In this document: positions 1-5,465 of the stretch, one piece after another | How the letters are laid out: every line of letters begins with the position of its first letter | Numbering within the stretch: position 1 is the stretch's first letter | Assembly (NCBI GenBank): GCA_021800315.1 | Contig: JAJYZD010000167.1 | Span: forward strand, 1-8,255 | DNA from: Bacillota bacterium | GTDB taxonomy: Bacteria; Bacillota; Desulfotomaculia; Desulfotomaculales; JAJYZD01 | Reading direction: 5' to 3' | Length of the DNA: 8,255 nucleotides | The notes under the pieces: generated by a model | Told to the model about the DNA's origin: nothing | Databases searched by the model: none | Seen by the model: the letters and a program-made list of their open reading frames with translations, nothing else | Translations under genes and position numbers: made by a program

Positions 1-160
1 GAGGCCATCATGGGCCCGGGCACCATTTACCGGAAGGTTATGATGCCGCCGGCGAAAGCCCCGCCCACCCGCCATAGAAGCGGGATGACCACCGGTCCCG
101 GCGTCCGGGCGGCGCCGGCCATGCCGTTCAATCGGCAGGGAGGACGTAGCATGGGAACGG

Positions 161-181
161 CCGCGAAAACTTCGCGGTTTT
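161..181 (+). terminator. Possible intrinsic terminator (7-bp hairpin + T4)
   Basis: CCGCGAA (161-167) and TTCGCGG (171-177) are perfect inverted repeats separated by AAC, and TTTT follows at 178-181. The stem is short and the T run is only four bases, so this is a modest terminator candidate. It would serve a rightward gene ending at or before the left edge of the window; no such gene can be confirmed. Confidence 0.35.
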
Positions 182-436
182 CCGTGCGGATTAAGCGATT
201 GAAAGAAAAGGTTGCAAGGCCCGGGTTCAGGAGCCCCGGCCGGTCCAAGCGACACAGCGGATCCGGTAAACCTGCGGAAAAAAAGGGCGGTCTTAATCTA
301 TCCGGGGGACCGGAGACCCAGCCGGGAAACGCGGGGCAAAGCTACCGGGATAAGATGGCCCCCACGGGCGGGGAGGCGGACATGGGTTCCGGTTCGGGTT
401 CGGGGCGCATGCCCTGAAGCGGACAGTGGCCGGGAA

Positions 437-476
437 ACGCAGGGAAAGGGGGGTGGACGCTCCCCTTTCCCTGCGT
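437..476 (+). promoter_or_regulatory. Strong 15-bp hairpin in front of the acyl-CoA ligase genes
   Basis: ACGCAGGGAAAGGGG (437-451) is the exact reverse complement of CCCCTTTCCCTGCGT (462-476). The 10 bases between can add one GC and two GT pairs around a GGAC loop. It ends 61 bases before the likely start codon at 538. There is no T run after it, so a classical rho-independent terminator is not clear. It could be a terminator for upstream transcripts, an attenuator in the leader of the downstream gene, or a processing/stability hairpin. The repeat is certain; the role is inference. Confidence 0.5.
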
Positions 477-537
477 CCGGCAGGATATCAACGGACCGGA
501 ACAGAATAACTTGCGCAATCGAAAGGGGGCTTTTCCG

Positions 538-1908
538 GTGACGCCGACGTCCAATTTGCCCGCGCTCTTTTCCCCCCGCTCCGTGGCCGTTCTGGGAGCC
601 ACCGCCGAAGTGGACCGGGTGGGCTACAACATCCTGGCCAGCCTTCTTTACGGGGGGTTTGCCGGGGACATCTACCCGGTGCATCCCCGTCTCGGCGAGT
701 TGCAAGGGCTTCGGGTTTACCCCTCCTTGGCAGCGGTGCCCGTTCCGCCGGACCTGGCGGTGATCGCTCTGAACGAGCGGGCGACGGTGGCCGCCTTGAA
801 GGAATGCGGCCGTCTGGGCGTGCGGGCGGCTGTTTGCCTGGCCGGCGGCTACAAGGAGACCGGTCCGGCCGGGGCGCGGTTGGAGGCCGAACTGGTGGAG
901 ACGGCCGCGCAGTACGGCATCGCCCTGGCCGGTCCCAATACCCTGGGCTTGATCAACACCGGGGCGAACCTTTACGTTACCTTCTATCCGCTACGCCTGG
1001 CCTCCGGATCCGTCTCCCTGGTCAGCCAGAGCGGCGGGATGGGTCTGACCATGCTTTACAAAGCCATGGACGAGGGCCTGGGCATCGAAAAATTCGTGGT
1101 GGTGGGCAACCGCAGCGTGCTGGATGTGGCCGACTACCTGGCCTACCTCGGGGACGACCCCGGCACCAGGGCCGTCGGGCTTTTCCTGGAGGGGGTGGAG
1201 GATGCCCGCCGCCTGGTGGAACTGGCCGGGCGCGTCAACCGGGTCAAACCGGTGGTCGTTTACAAGGCCGGTGAAGCTGCGGCCGCCGCTTACGCCGCCC
1301 TGACCCACACCGGCAGCATGGTCGGGCACCACCGGCTCTACCTCGAGGCCTGCCGCCAGTACGGGTTGTATACGGTTGACAGCGCCGACCGGGCGGTGAC
1401 GGCCTTGAAGGCCCTGACGACCGCTCCCCCGGCGCAGGGAAGGCGGGTGGCCGTGGTAACCCACACCGCCGGCCCGGGCATCGTGCTGGTGGACCGCCTG
1501 GGTGCCGGCGGCGCCGTGTTTCCCCCTCTCTCGCCGGAGACGGAGGCCGCGGTCAAAAAGGTGATGGGGGACACCCCCCCGGTGGTGATCAAGAATCCGC
1601 TCGACGCGGCCGGCCTGGGCCTCAGCCCCGACGTGATCGGCCGATTGACCGCGGTGCTGCGGGCTGATCCGGCTTTCGACCTGGTGCTGGTCGTCTTCTG
1701 CCAGCACCCCCACTGGCCGTTTCCCAGCCCGCAACTGGCTTCGCTGTCCGGCTCCAAGCCGGTGGTGGCCTGTTACATCGCTACCCAGGCCGGTGTCCGG
1801 GCGGAACAGGGCGTACTGGCCGCCGCCGGGGTGCCCGTCTACAACTCGTTGGAGGCGGCGGCCGGCGCCGCCGATGCTCTGATGTGGTACGGCGGGAGGG
1901 GGAATTGA
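538..1908 (+). CDS. ADP-forming acetate/acyl-CoA ligase, alpha subunit
   Basis: This is the CoA-binding and ligase half of an NDP-forming acyl-CoA synthetase (acdA-type), which converts acyl-CoA, ADP and phosphate to the free acid, ATP and CoA in the cytoplasm. From the GTG start the protein is 456 aa, close to the stand-alone alpha subunits of archaea. An N-terminal Rossmann CoA-binding domain (about 12-135) carries SVAVLGAT and YPVHP. Two succinyl-CoA-ligase-like domains follow, with LVSQSGGMG (161-169), GNRSVLDVADYLAYL (190-204) and LEGVED. LTHTGSMVG (255-263) places a histidine at residue 257, matching the phosphorylated His257 of the Pyrococcus alpha subunit. GTG 538 is preferred over TTG 511 because AAAGGGGG (522-529) lies 8 bases before it. 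The usual GPNC motif reads GPNT (132-135), and the Gly-Arg normally before the His loop is changed. The true acyl substrate (acetate or a branched/aryl acid) cannot be read from sequence. Confidence 0.9.
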   Translation: MTPTSNLPALFSPRSVAVLGATAEVDRVGYNILASLLYGGFAGDIYPVHPRLGELQGLRVYPSLAAVPVPPDLAVIALNERATVAALKECGRLGVRAAVCLAGGYKETGPAGARLEAELVETAAQYGIALAGPNTLGLINTGANLYVTFYPLRLASGSVSLVSQSGGMGLTMLYKAMDEGLGIEKFVVVGNRSVLDVADYLAYLGDDPGTRAVGLFLEGVEDARRLVELAGRVNRVKPVVVYKAGEAAAAAYAALTHTGSMVGHHRLYLEACRQYGLYTVDSADRAVTALKALTTAPPAQGRRVAVVTHTAGPGIVLVDRLGAGGAVFPPLSPETEAAVKKVMGDTPPVVIKNPLDAAGLGLSPDVIGRLTAVLRADPAFDLVLVVFCQHPHWPFPSPQLASLSGSKPVVACYIATQAGVRAEQGVLAAAGVPVYNSLEAAAGAADALMWYGGRGN

Positions 1909-1909
1909 T

Positions 1910-2566
1910 ATGGGCAGGCGTATTCTTTTGGAGGATGAGGCGAAGGCCTGGCTGGGCCGGGCAGGCATGCCGGTGAATCCCACCCGGCTGTGCCGGGATG
2001 ATGGGGAAGCCGTGGCTCTCGCCCGGGCCTTCGGCTACCCGGTGGCGCTCAAGGTCCGCTCGGAGCTGGCCCTGCACAAGTCGGAATCCGGCGGGGTGCA
2101 TCTGAACATAGACGGGGACGAGGAGGTGCGCCGGTCCTTCGCCGTCTTGCGCGGTCTGGTCCGGGACGACCCGCGCGCGGGTGTGACGGTCCAACCGATG
2201 GCCGCGCCGGGGGCGGAGTTGATCGTCGGGGTGTACCGGGACGCCCAGTTCGGTCCGGTGCTTGCCTTCGGTCCGGGCGGTTTTTTCGCCGAGTTGTACC
2301 GCGACGTGGCCTTGCGGCTCCTGCCCCTGGAGGCGCAAGTGGTCCGCGGGCTTTTTACCGCGATCAGGGGCCGGAAACTTTTGACCGGCTACCGCCACCT
2401 GCCCCCGGTCGACACCGGGGCCCTGGAACGGCTCATCCTGGCGGTATCGGCCCTGGTGGAACAGACCCCCGCCCTGGTGGAAATGGACCTTAATCCGGTG
2501 GTGGCCTACCGGGAAGGGGTCCTGGTGCTGGACGCCCGGGCGGTGCTGGACGACGGGGGGACGTGA
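1910..2566 (+). CDS. ADP-forming acetate/acyl-CoA ligase, beta subunit (ATP-grasp)
   Basis: A 218-aa ATP-grasp protein (acdB-type) that partners the gene immediately upstream. It transfers phosphate between the phosphohistidine of the alpha subunit and ADP. Visible family marks are the N-terminal LLEDEAKAWLGRAGMPV (6-22), the lysine strand FGYPVALKVRS (41-51), and HKSESGGVHL (56-65). The His56 of this motif corresponds to the second active-site histidine (His71) of the Pyrococcus beta subunit. GPVLAFGPGGFFAEL (115-129) and the terminal metal/nucleotide segment ALVEMDLNPV (188-197) complete the fold. One base separates its ATG from the alpha stop codon, and GGGAGGGGG (1894-1902) inside the alpha tail gives the ribosome site, so the two are surely cotranslated. 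In many bacteria these halves are fused in one protein of about 700 aa; here they are split as in archaea. It ends 34 bp from the stop of a convergent gene. Confidence 0.9.
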   Translation: MGRRILLEDEAKAWLGRAGMPVNPTRLCRDDGEAVALARAFGYPVALKVRSELALHKSESGGVHLNIDGDEEVRRSFAVLRGLVRDDPRAGVTVQPMAAPGAELIVGVYRDAQFGPVLAFGPGGFFAELYRDVALRLLPLEAQVVRGLFTAIRGRKLLTGYRHLPPVDTGALERLILAVSALVEQTPALVEMDLNPVVAYREGVLVLDARAVLDDGGT

Positions 2567-2599
2567 TCCCCCTCATGCCGGCCTTTGCCGTCAACGACT

Positions 2600-2620
2600 G
2601 TCACCGGCTGACCGGCTGAC
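2600..2620. terminator. Weak hairpin between convergent genes
   Basis: GTCACCGG (2600-2607) pairs with CCGG-TGAC (2612-2615 and 2617-2620) with one bulged C and a CTGA loop. The same bases form a tandem ACCGGCTG repeat. It overlaps the stop codon of the leftward glycosyltransferase and lies 34 bp past the acyl-CoA ligase beta stop, the right place for a shared terminator, but no T run follows on either strand. Confidence 0.2.
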
Positions 2621-3707
2621 CTGGCGTCCCCGCGGTTGGTGATCTGTTTTCCAGATACTGACGGTTAGCCCTGATTCTTGGGTCGTCCGGTATATATTCC
2701 GCCGCAAGTTCGTTGTGTTTGCGGGCAAGTTCGTAATTGCCCGCCCGGTCGTAGCAGGCGCAGAGTTGGAGATGGGGCAGCCATGTGTAGCAGGTGTGGT
2801 TGACAACACCCCAGGCGATAACCGGTTTCTGGAGTTGGGTTGCCAGTGTGTACCAAAATATAGCCTGGGGTAGCTGCTCCTTGCGCAGGAAACAGTCGCC
2901 GAGCCGGCAGCAGAAATCCGGGCGCGGCCGGTCATAATCAAAGGATCGGTAAATGCACCGCAAGTATTGCTCCTCGTCGTTCAACGCCAGGTAACAGTCG
3001 GCCATCCTGCCGCAGGCCGCGATGTTATCCTCAACCCAACCCTGTTGGGTCGCCAGAAACCGCTGGTAGAAAGCTATGGCCTGTTCGGGCCGGCCGTGCT
3101 CCATCAGTTCGCCGGCGTAATAGTAAAGGTCGCGGGGAGAAAAGGGTGTTCCCCTGTCCAGGAGGCCTTCGAATATGCGGAGGTTGCGGTCGGAATCGGG
3201 CTTGATGCCCAGGTGGGTCACGGCTATGTCGCTGTTAATAATGTGACCGGTTACGGCCAGGTATTCGTGCACGGCGCCGACCCACCGGAAATGCTTCGAC
3301 CGCTTGACGAGACGGTTACGGCGGAGGCTGAGGGCAACCTGACCGTTTTCGTCACGGGCGAGGTTGTAGACCATCAACACGGAATCAACGGCGGGGTCGA
3401 GGGTGTGTTTGAGGACCATGAACTTGTCCCGGTCGGGTTGGAGAATAACGTCGTCGGCGTCCAGCCATAGGATATAATCCCGGGTCGCGAGACTGAAGGC
3501 AAAGTTTCGGGCGGCGGCAAAATCATCAACCCAGACGAAGTCATAAACTTTATCCGTGTATCGGCTCACTATGTCTTTTGTTTGGTCGCCGGATCCGGTG
3601 TCAACCACCACGATTTCATCGGCGATCTCCTGAACGGAGTTCAGGCAACGGCCGATAACCGGCTCCTCGTCCCTTACAATCAGGCACAGACTGATTCCGG
3701 CCGTCAT
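2601..3707 (-). CDS. Family 2 glycosyltransferase with TPR-like C-terminal half
   Basis: A 368-aa protein likely to move a sugar from an NDP-sugar onto a protein or glycan acceptor at the cytoplasmic side. The GT-A fold opens with SLCLIVRDEEPVIGRCLNSV (6-25), then EIVVVDTGSGDQT (31-43), the aromatic/DD stretch VWVDDFAAARNFA (58-70), and the metal-binding LDADD (82-86), the DxD-type motif. RWVGAVHEYL (141-150) is the usual acceptor-side element of this subfamily. Residues about 190-350 form repeated helix pairs resembling TPRs (for example YYYAGELMEHGRPEQAIAFY), common in Firmicute GT2 proteins of the SunS-like type. The start is ATG 3707: TAGAGGTGATT lies just upstream on the minus strand and matches the anti-Shine-Dalgarno sequence well. 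An open frame continues far upstream to 4577 but overlaps the DUF3795 gene and has no family signal. Base composition is visibly less GC-rich than the neighbouring genes. Acceptor unknown. Confidence 0.85.
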   Translation of the reverse strand: MTAGISLCLIVRDEEPVIGRCLNSVQEIADEIVVVDTGSGDQTKDIVSRYTDKVYDFVWVDDFAAARNFAFSLATRDYILWLDADDVILQPDRDKFMVLKHTLDPAVDSVLMVYNLARDENGQVALSLRRNRLVKRSKHFRWVGAVHEYLAVTGHIINSDIAVTHLGIKPDSDRNLRIFEGLLDRGTPFSPRDLYYYAGELMEHGRPEQAIAFYQRFLATQQGWVEDNIAACGRMADCYLALNDEEQYLRCIYRSFDYDRPRPDFCCRLGDCFLRKEQLPQAIFWYTLATQLQKPVIAWGVVNHTCYTWLPHLQLCACYDRAGNYELARKHNELAAEYIPDDPRIRANRQYLENRSPTAGTPGQPVSR

Positions 3708-3892
3708 GCTGGTAATCACCTCTAACCTTAACGCATCAGCCCGTCGGCGCTGAATAACCTGATCAATGCTATTGTATGGCAGGGCATAACCAACCGTTCC
3801 ATGCCCCGGTCGGGCCGGGTGTTCTCCCATAGCGTAATCCTGGTGGGTGGAGGCAGGGTCCGGTCGGAAACGGCTGCCCGCCGGAGGGGCTA

Positions 3893-4342
3893 TTAGCGCG
3901 GGAACAGCTCTTGTTCCATGAAGAAGGCTTGAACTCCCAAGTCCCGCATCCGTTCGTTGTTCTTTTTCCAGCGTTCGCCCGCCGGTGTCAGGGCCCAGGG
4001 ATCCCCCCCGTCGCAAGGAAATTCCTTGCACGCGAAGCAATAATCGACCCCGTGCTTCTTGGCGCAGGTTGCCGCCCGGCAGTCGAACGGGCGGTGGTTT
4101 TCTTTTGACCGGCAACCGCAGCAGGAGGCGCGGGAAAAGTAGTCCAGGATGGCCGCGAACTGGGACCACCCGGCGAACACCGGTATGGTGTCGCTTTTGA
4201 GCCGGGCACGCCGTTCGTAGTCCCCCAAACACTCCTGGAGCATTGAGGCCAGTTCCCTGGTCTCTCCGTCCGTGTAATCGGGGCAACGGGTGCAGTCCAG
4301 ACCGCAGGGAGCCAGATGTTCCATGATCTCCCCGTAATCCAC
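3893..4342 (-). CDS. Cysteine-rich DUF3795 family protein
   Basis: A 149-aa cytoplasmic protein of unknown function with 12 cysteines. The N-terminus LAPCGLDCTRCPDY (10-23) has the Cys spacing C-x3-C-x2-C at 13, 17 and 20. Central CCGC (74-77) and the segment C88, C93, C102, C105, C110 (YCFACKEFPC) complete a pattern typical of DUF3795, whose members probably bind zinc or an iron-sulfur centre; the metal is inference. The C-terminus (about 112-149) is charged and helical. The GTG start at 4342 follows AGGAGGG with a 7-base spacer; the internal ATG at 4324 is too far from that site. It is transcribed from the strong, operator-covered promoter at 4512-4540. The leftward glycosyltransferase starts 185 bp downstream, so read-through is possible, but the gap suggests separate control. 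No hydrophobic segment or signal peptide is seen. Confidence 0.8.
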   Translation of the reverse strand: MDYGEIMEHLAPCGLDCTRCPDYTDGETRELASMLQECLGDYERRARLKSDTIPVFAGWSQFAAILDYFSRASCCGCRSKENHRPFDCRAATCAKKHGVDYCFACKEFPCDGGDPWALTPAGERWKKNNERMRDLGVQAFFMEQELFPR

Positions 4343-4505
4343 TCACGATCCCTCCTGCTTCCAAACTCAACGGGAGCCGGTTTCCCCGGGTAAGCTGAAT
4401 TTCCCGACGATTGGGGCGCAATACAAATTTTAACCAGGCACGCCGGACTGAAGGCGGGAATCTTCTCCGGAATGTAGCTGTGCCGCTTGATTGTTCCATA
4501 CCGTG
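4343..4505 (-). promoter_or_regulatory. Leader of the DUF3795 gene with a 9-bp hairpin
   Basis: If transcription begins near 4505, about 7 bases past the -10 box, the mRNA has an untranslated leader of roughly 160 nt. It contains a stem formed by CCGGA (4443-4447) plus GAAG (4450-4453) against CTTC plus TCCGG (4462-4470), with a two-base bulge and an 8-base loop. No T run follows on the minus strand, so it is not an obvious attenuator. No small gene with a ribosome site is visible in it. Confidence 0.35.
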
Positions 4506-4528
4506 GTATTCATCATACCACGGTATGG
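4496..4528. promoter_or_regulatory. Nested palindromic operator over the leftward promoter
   Basis: CCATACCGTGGTAT (4496-4509) and ATACCACGGTAT plus GG (4515-4528) are a perfect 14-bp inverted repeat around TCATC. Each arm is itself a dyad, ATACC-N2-GGTAT, so the site contains two copies of the same 12-bp box with centres 17 bp apart. One box covers the spacer and touches the -10 of the leftward promoter; the other covers the predicted start point. This arrangement is what a repressor binding two dimers would need. I cannot name the regulator. On the + strand the repeat followed by CATTTTTG also resembles a terminator, but no rightward gene lies upstream to be terminated. Confidence 0.75.
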
Positions 4529-4540
4529 CATTTTTGTCAA
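4512..4540 (-). promoter_or_regulatory. Sigma-A type promoter for the DUF3795 gene
   Basis: Read leftward, TTGACA (4540-4535) is a perfect -35 box, the spacer is exactly 17 bases, and TATGAT (4517-4512) is a -10 box with one mismatch to consensus. The predicted start point is near 4505. Such a strong promoter in GC-rich DNA, embedded in a perfect palindrome, points to a gene that is silent until a repressor is released. Confidence 0.8.
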
Positions 4541-4735
4541 TGGTTTTATGTTGGGCGGGTTCAAATATTTGGGGCACGCTCGGCCTGGCGCCTGTCCCCG
4601 GGATGTTTCGTCCCGTCCCGGGGTCGCGGTCAGGCGGGAAAGCGGGAACCGGTCAGCTCAATAGCGGCTTTTGGCCGGGGTCCCGTCGCAACGGGCGCGG
4701 TTAACGCCCGGACCCGCTTCCGGGGCGGGTATGCA
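4541..4735. other. GC-rich intergenic stretch with four small inverted repeats
   Basis: This lies between the two divergent promoters and holds no gene. It contains CCCCGGGA/TCCCGGGG (4596-4603, 4616-4623), CCCGT/ACGGG (4682-4686, 4691-4695), GGGCG/CGCCC (4693-4697, 4705-4709) and ACCCGC/GCGGGT (4712-4717, 4725-4730). None has a T run. Some inverted repeats are expected by chance at this GC content; the last one directly abuts the purE -35 region and may matter for regulation. Confidence 0.4.
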
Positions 4736-4764
4736 TTGACAACCCCCGGTTCCTGGGGTAAGAT
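4736..4764 (+). promoter_or_regulatory. Promoter of the purine operon
   Basis: TTGACA (4736-4741) is a perfect -35 box, followed after exactly 17 bases by TAAGAT (4759-4764), a 4-of-6 match to the -10 consensus. The start point would be near 4771. ACCCC (4742-4746) and GGGGT (4755-4759) flank the spacer as inverted repeats, and TTACCCTGGGGGTCAA downstream (4785-4800) mirrors the promoter, so GGGTAA (4756-4761) faces TTACCC (4785-4790). The dyads may form an operator. No CGAA-type PurBox as used by the Bacillus PurR is visible. Confidence 0.7.
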
Positions 4765-4770
4765 TAGCAC

Positions 4771-4922
4771 GTAAATCATAATAATTACCCTGGGGGTCAA
4801 AACCGGGCGAAAGACGCGCCCGGGGTTTGGGGTGTGCCACGCCGCCTTCGCTGGAAGCGGCCGGCCGGACCTGGGTCCGCCAAGCATTACAACGAGCCCG
4901 GGGTTTCGTTTTGTGGGGGGGA
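4771..4922 (+). promoter_or_regulatory. Structured leader of purE, no known riboswitch recognised
   Basis: Between the predicted start point and purE lie about 150 nt with four successive hairpins: CCGGGCG/CGCCCGG (4803-4809, 4817-4823); GCCG-CTTC/GAAGCGGC (4841-4849 with one bulged C, 4854-4861); GGAC/GTCC (4867-4870, 4875-4878); and AACGA/TCGTT (4891-4895, 4906-4910), the last running into TTG. I compared it by eye with purine, ZTP and T-box leaders and saw no convincing core. It may be an attenuator or simply GC-rich leader RNA. The open reading frame extends upstream of purE through this leader but carries no PurE homology there. Confidence 0.4.
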
Positions 4923-5465
4923 ATGTGTTTGCGCGATCCTGTGGTCGGTATCGTGGTGGGTAGCGAATCGGACCTGCCGGTGGTCAGAGACGCCGGGGCG
5001 ATGCTGGAGAGGCTGGGGATCGGCTGGGAACTGGTGTTAGCCTCCGCCCACCGTACGCCGGACCTGGCGGCCGGCTATGCCGCGAACGCGGCCGGACGCG
5101 GGATTCGGGTGCTCATCGCGGCGGCGGGCGGGGCGGCCCACTTGGCCGGGGCCTGCGCGGCCCGGACGGTGTTGCCGGTGATAGGTCTGCCGGTGGGGGG
5201 CGGGGCGCTGGCCGGTCTGGACGCCCTTTACGCCACTGTGCAGATGCCGCCGGGCGTTCCGGTGGCCACCGTGGCGATCAACGGGGCGGTAAACGCGGCT
5301 CTTCTGGCCGCCCAGATAATCGCCCTGGGGGACGATACTTGCGCCGCCCGGCTGGGCGAATACAGGCGGGAACTGACCGCCGCGGTGGAGGAAAAATCGC
5401 GCGCTTTAACTCACGAAGGCCTTGAGGCTTACATGGCGCGCCGGTTCGGGAAGGACCGGACGTGA
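4923..5465 (+). CDS. purE: 5-(carboxyamino)imidazole ribonucleotide mutase (PurE, class I)
   Basis: PurE catalyses formation of CAIR in de novo purine synthesis, as a cytoplasmic homo-octamer. The fold signature is clear: VVGIVVGSESD (7-17) for substrate phosphate, SAHRTP (41-46) with the catalytic His43, GGAAHLAG (69-76), and LPVIGLPVGGGALAGLDAL. SAHRTP and GGAAH are of the class I type, which normally uses N5-CAIR made by PurK; no purK is adjacent. The common GGAAHLPG reads GGAAHLAG here. ATG 4923 gives 180 aa, but the G run (4915-4921) is almost touching it; TTG 4929 would give 178 aa with better spacing, so the exact start is uncertain within two codons. The C-terminal helix (about 140-180) is slightly longer than in Bacillus PurE (162 aa). 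It is first in the operon and overlaps the next gene by 4 bp. Confidence 0.93.
   Translation: MCLRDPVVGIVVGSESDLPVVRDAGAMLERLGIGWELVLASAHRTPDLAAGYAANAAGRGIRVLIAAAGGAAHLAGACAARTVLPVIGLPVGGGALAGLDALYATVQMPPGVPVATVAINGAVNAALLAAQIIALGDDTCAARLGEYRRELTAAVEEKSRALTHEGLEAYMARRFGKDRT

Larger units (their letters stand above)
1..537. other. Upstream stretch without a convincing gene
   Basis: I see no gene I can defend here. One + frame stays open from the left edge to 417, but it is an Arg/Gly/Pro-rich composition with no recognisable motif, as expected for an open frame in GC-rich DNA. A second + frame ends at 75-77 with a His-rich run (GHHGPGHH) and could be the tail of a gene lying to the left, but the visible part is too short to judge. 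What the stretch does hold is a hairpin with T4 at 161-181, three GGTTC copies at 6-base spacing (385-402), and a 15-bp inverted repeat at 437-476. It therefore looks like an intergenic region plus the leader of the gene that starts at 538. Confidence 0.5.

Noticed and set aside
10..417. 135-codon + strand open frame
   Set aside because: Gly/Arg/Pro/Ser-rich composition, no motif, no good ribosome site, and it spans a possible terminator hairpin; likely chance in GC-rich DNA.
991..1983. 330-codon minus-strand frame opposite the ligase alpha gene
   Set aside because: His/Gly/Arg-rich shadow of a certain gene, common in high-GC DNA.
3708..3892. Separate promoter for the glycosyltransferase
   Set aside because: A TACAAT-like -10 is present on the minus strand (about 3769-3774), but no -35 box at the right spacing could be found.
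4496..4536. Palindrome plus T5 as a rightward intrinsic terminator
   Set aside because: No rightward gene precedes it, and its overlap with a near-consensus leftward promoter explains the position better; a double role is not excluded.
3708..4577. Upstream extension of the glycosyltransferase frame to a 658-aa protein
   Set aside because: The extension overlaps the well-supported DUF3795 gene in another frame and crosses the promoter; it has no family signal, while ATG 3707 has an excellent ribosome site.
4771..4922. Purine, ZTP or T-box riboswitch before purE
   Set aside because: Compared by eye with the conserved cores of these classes; no adequate match was found, in particular no T-box TGG-type antiterminator sequence.
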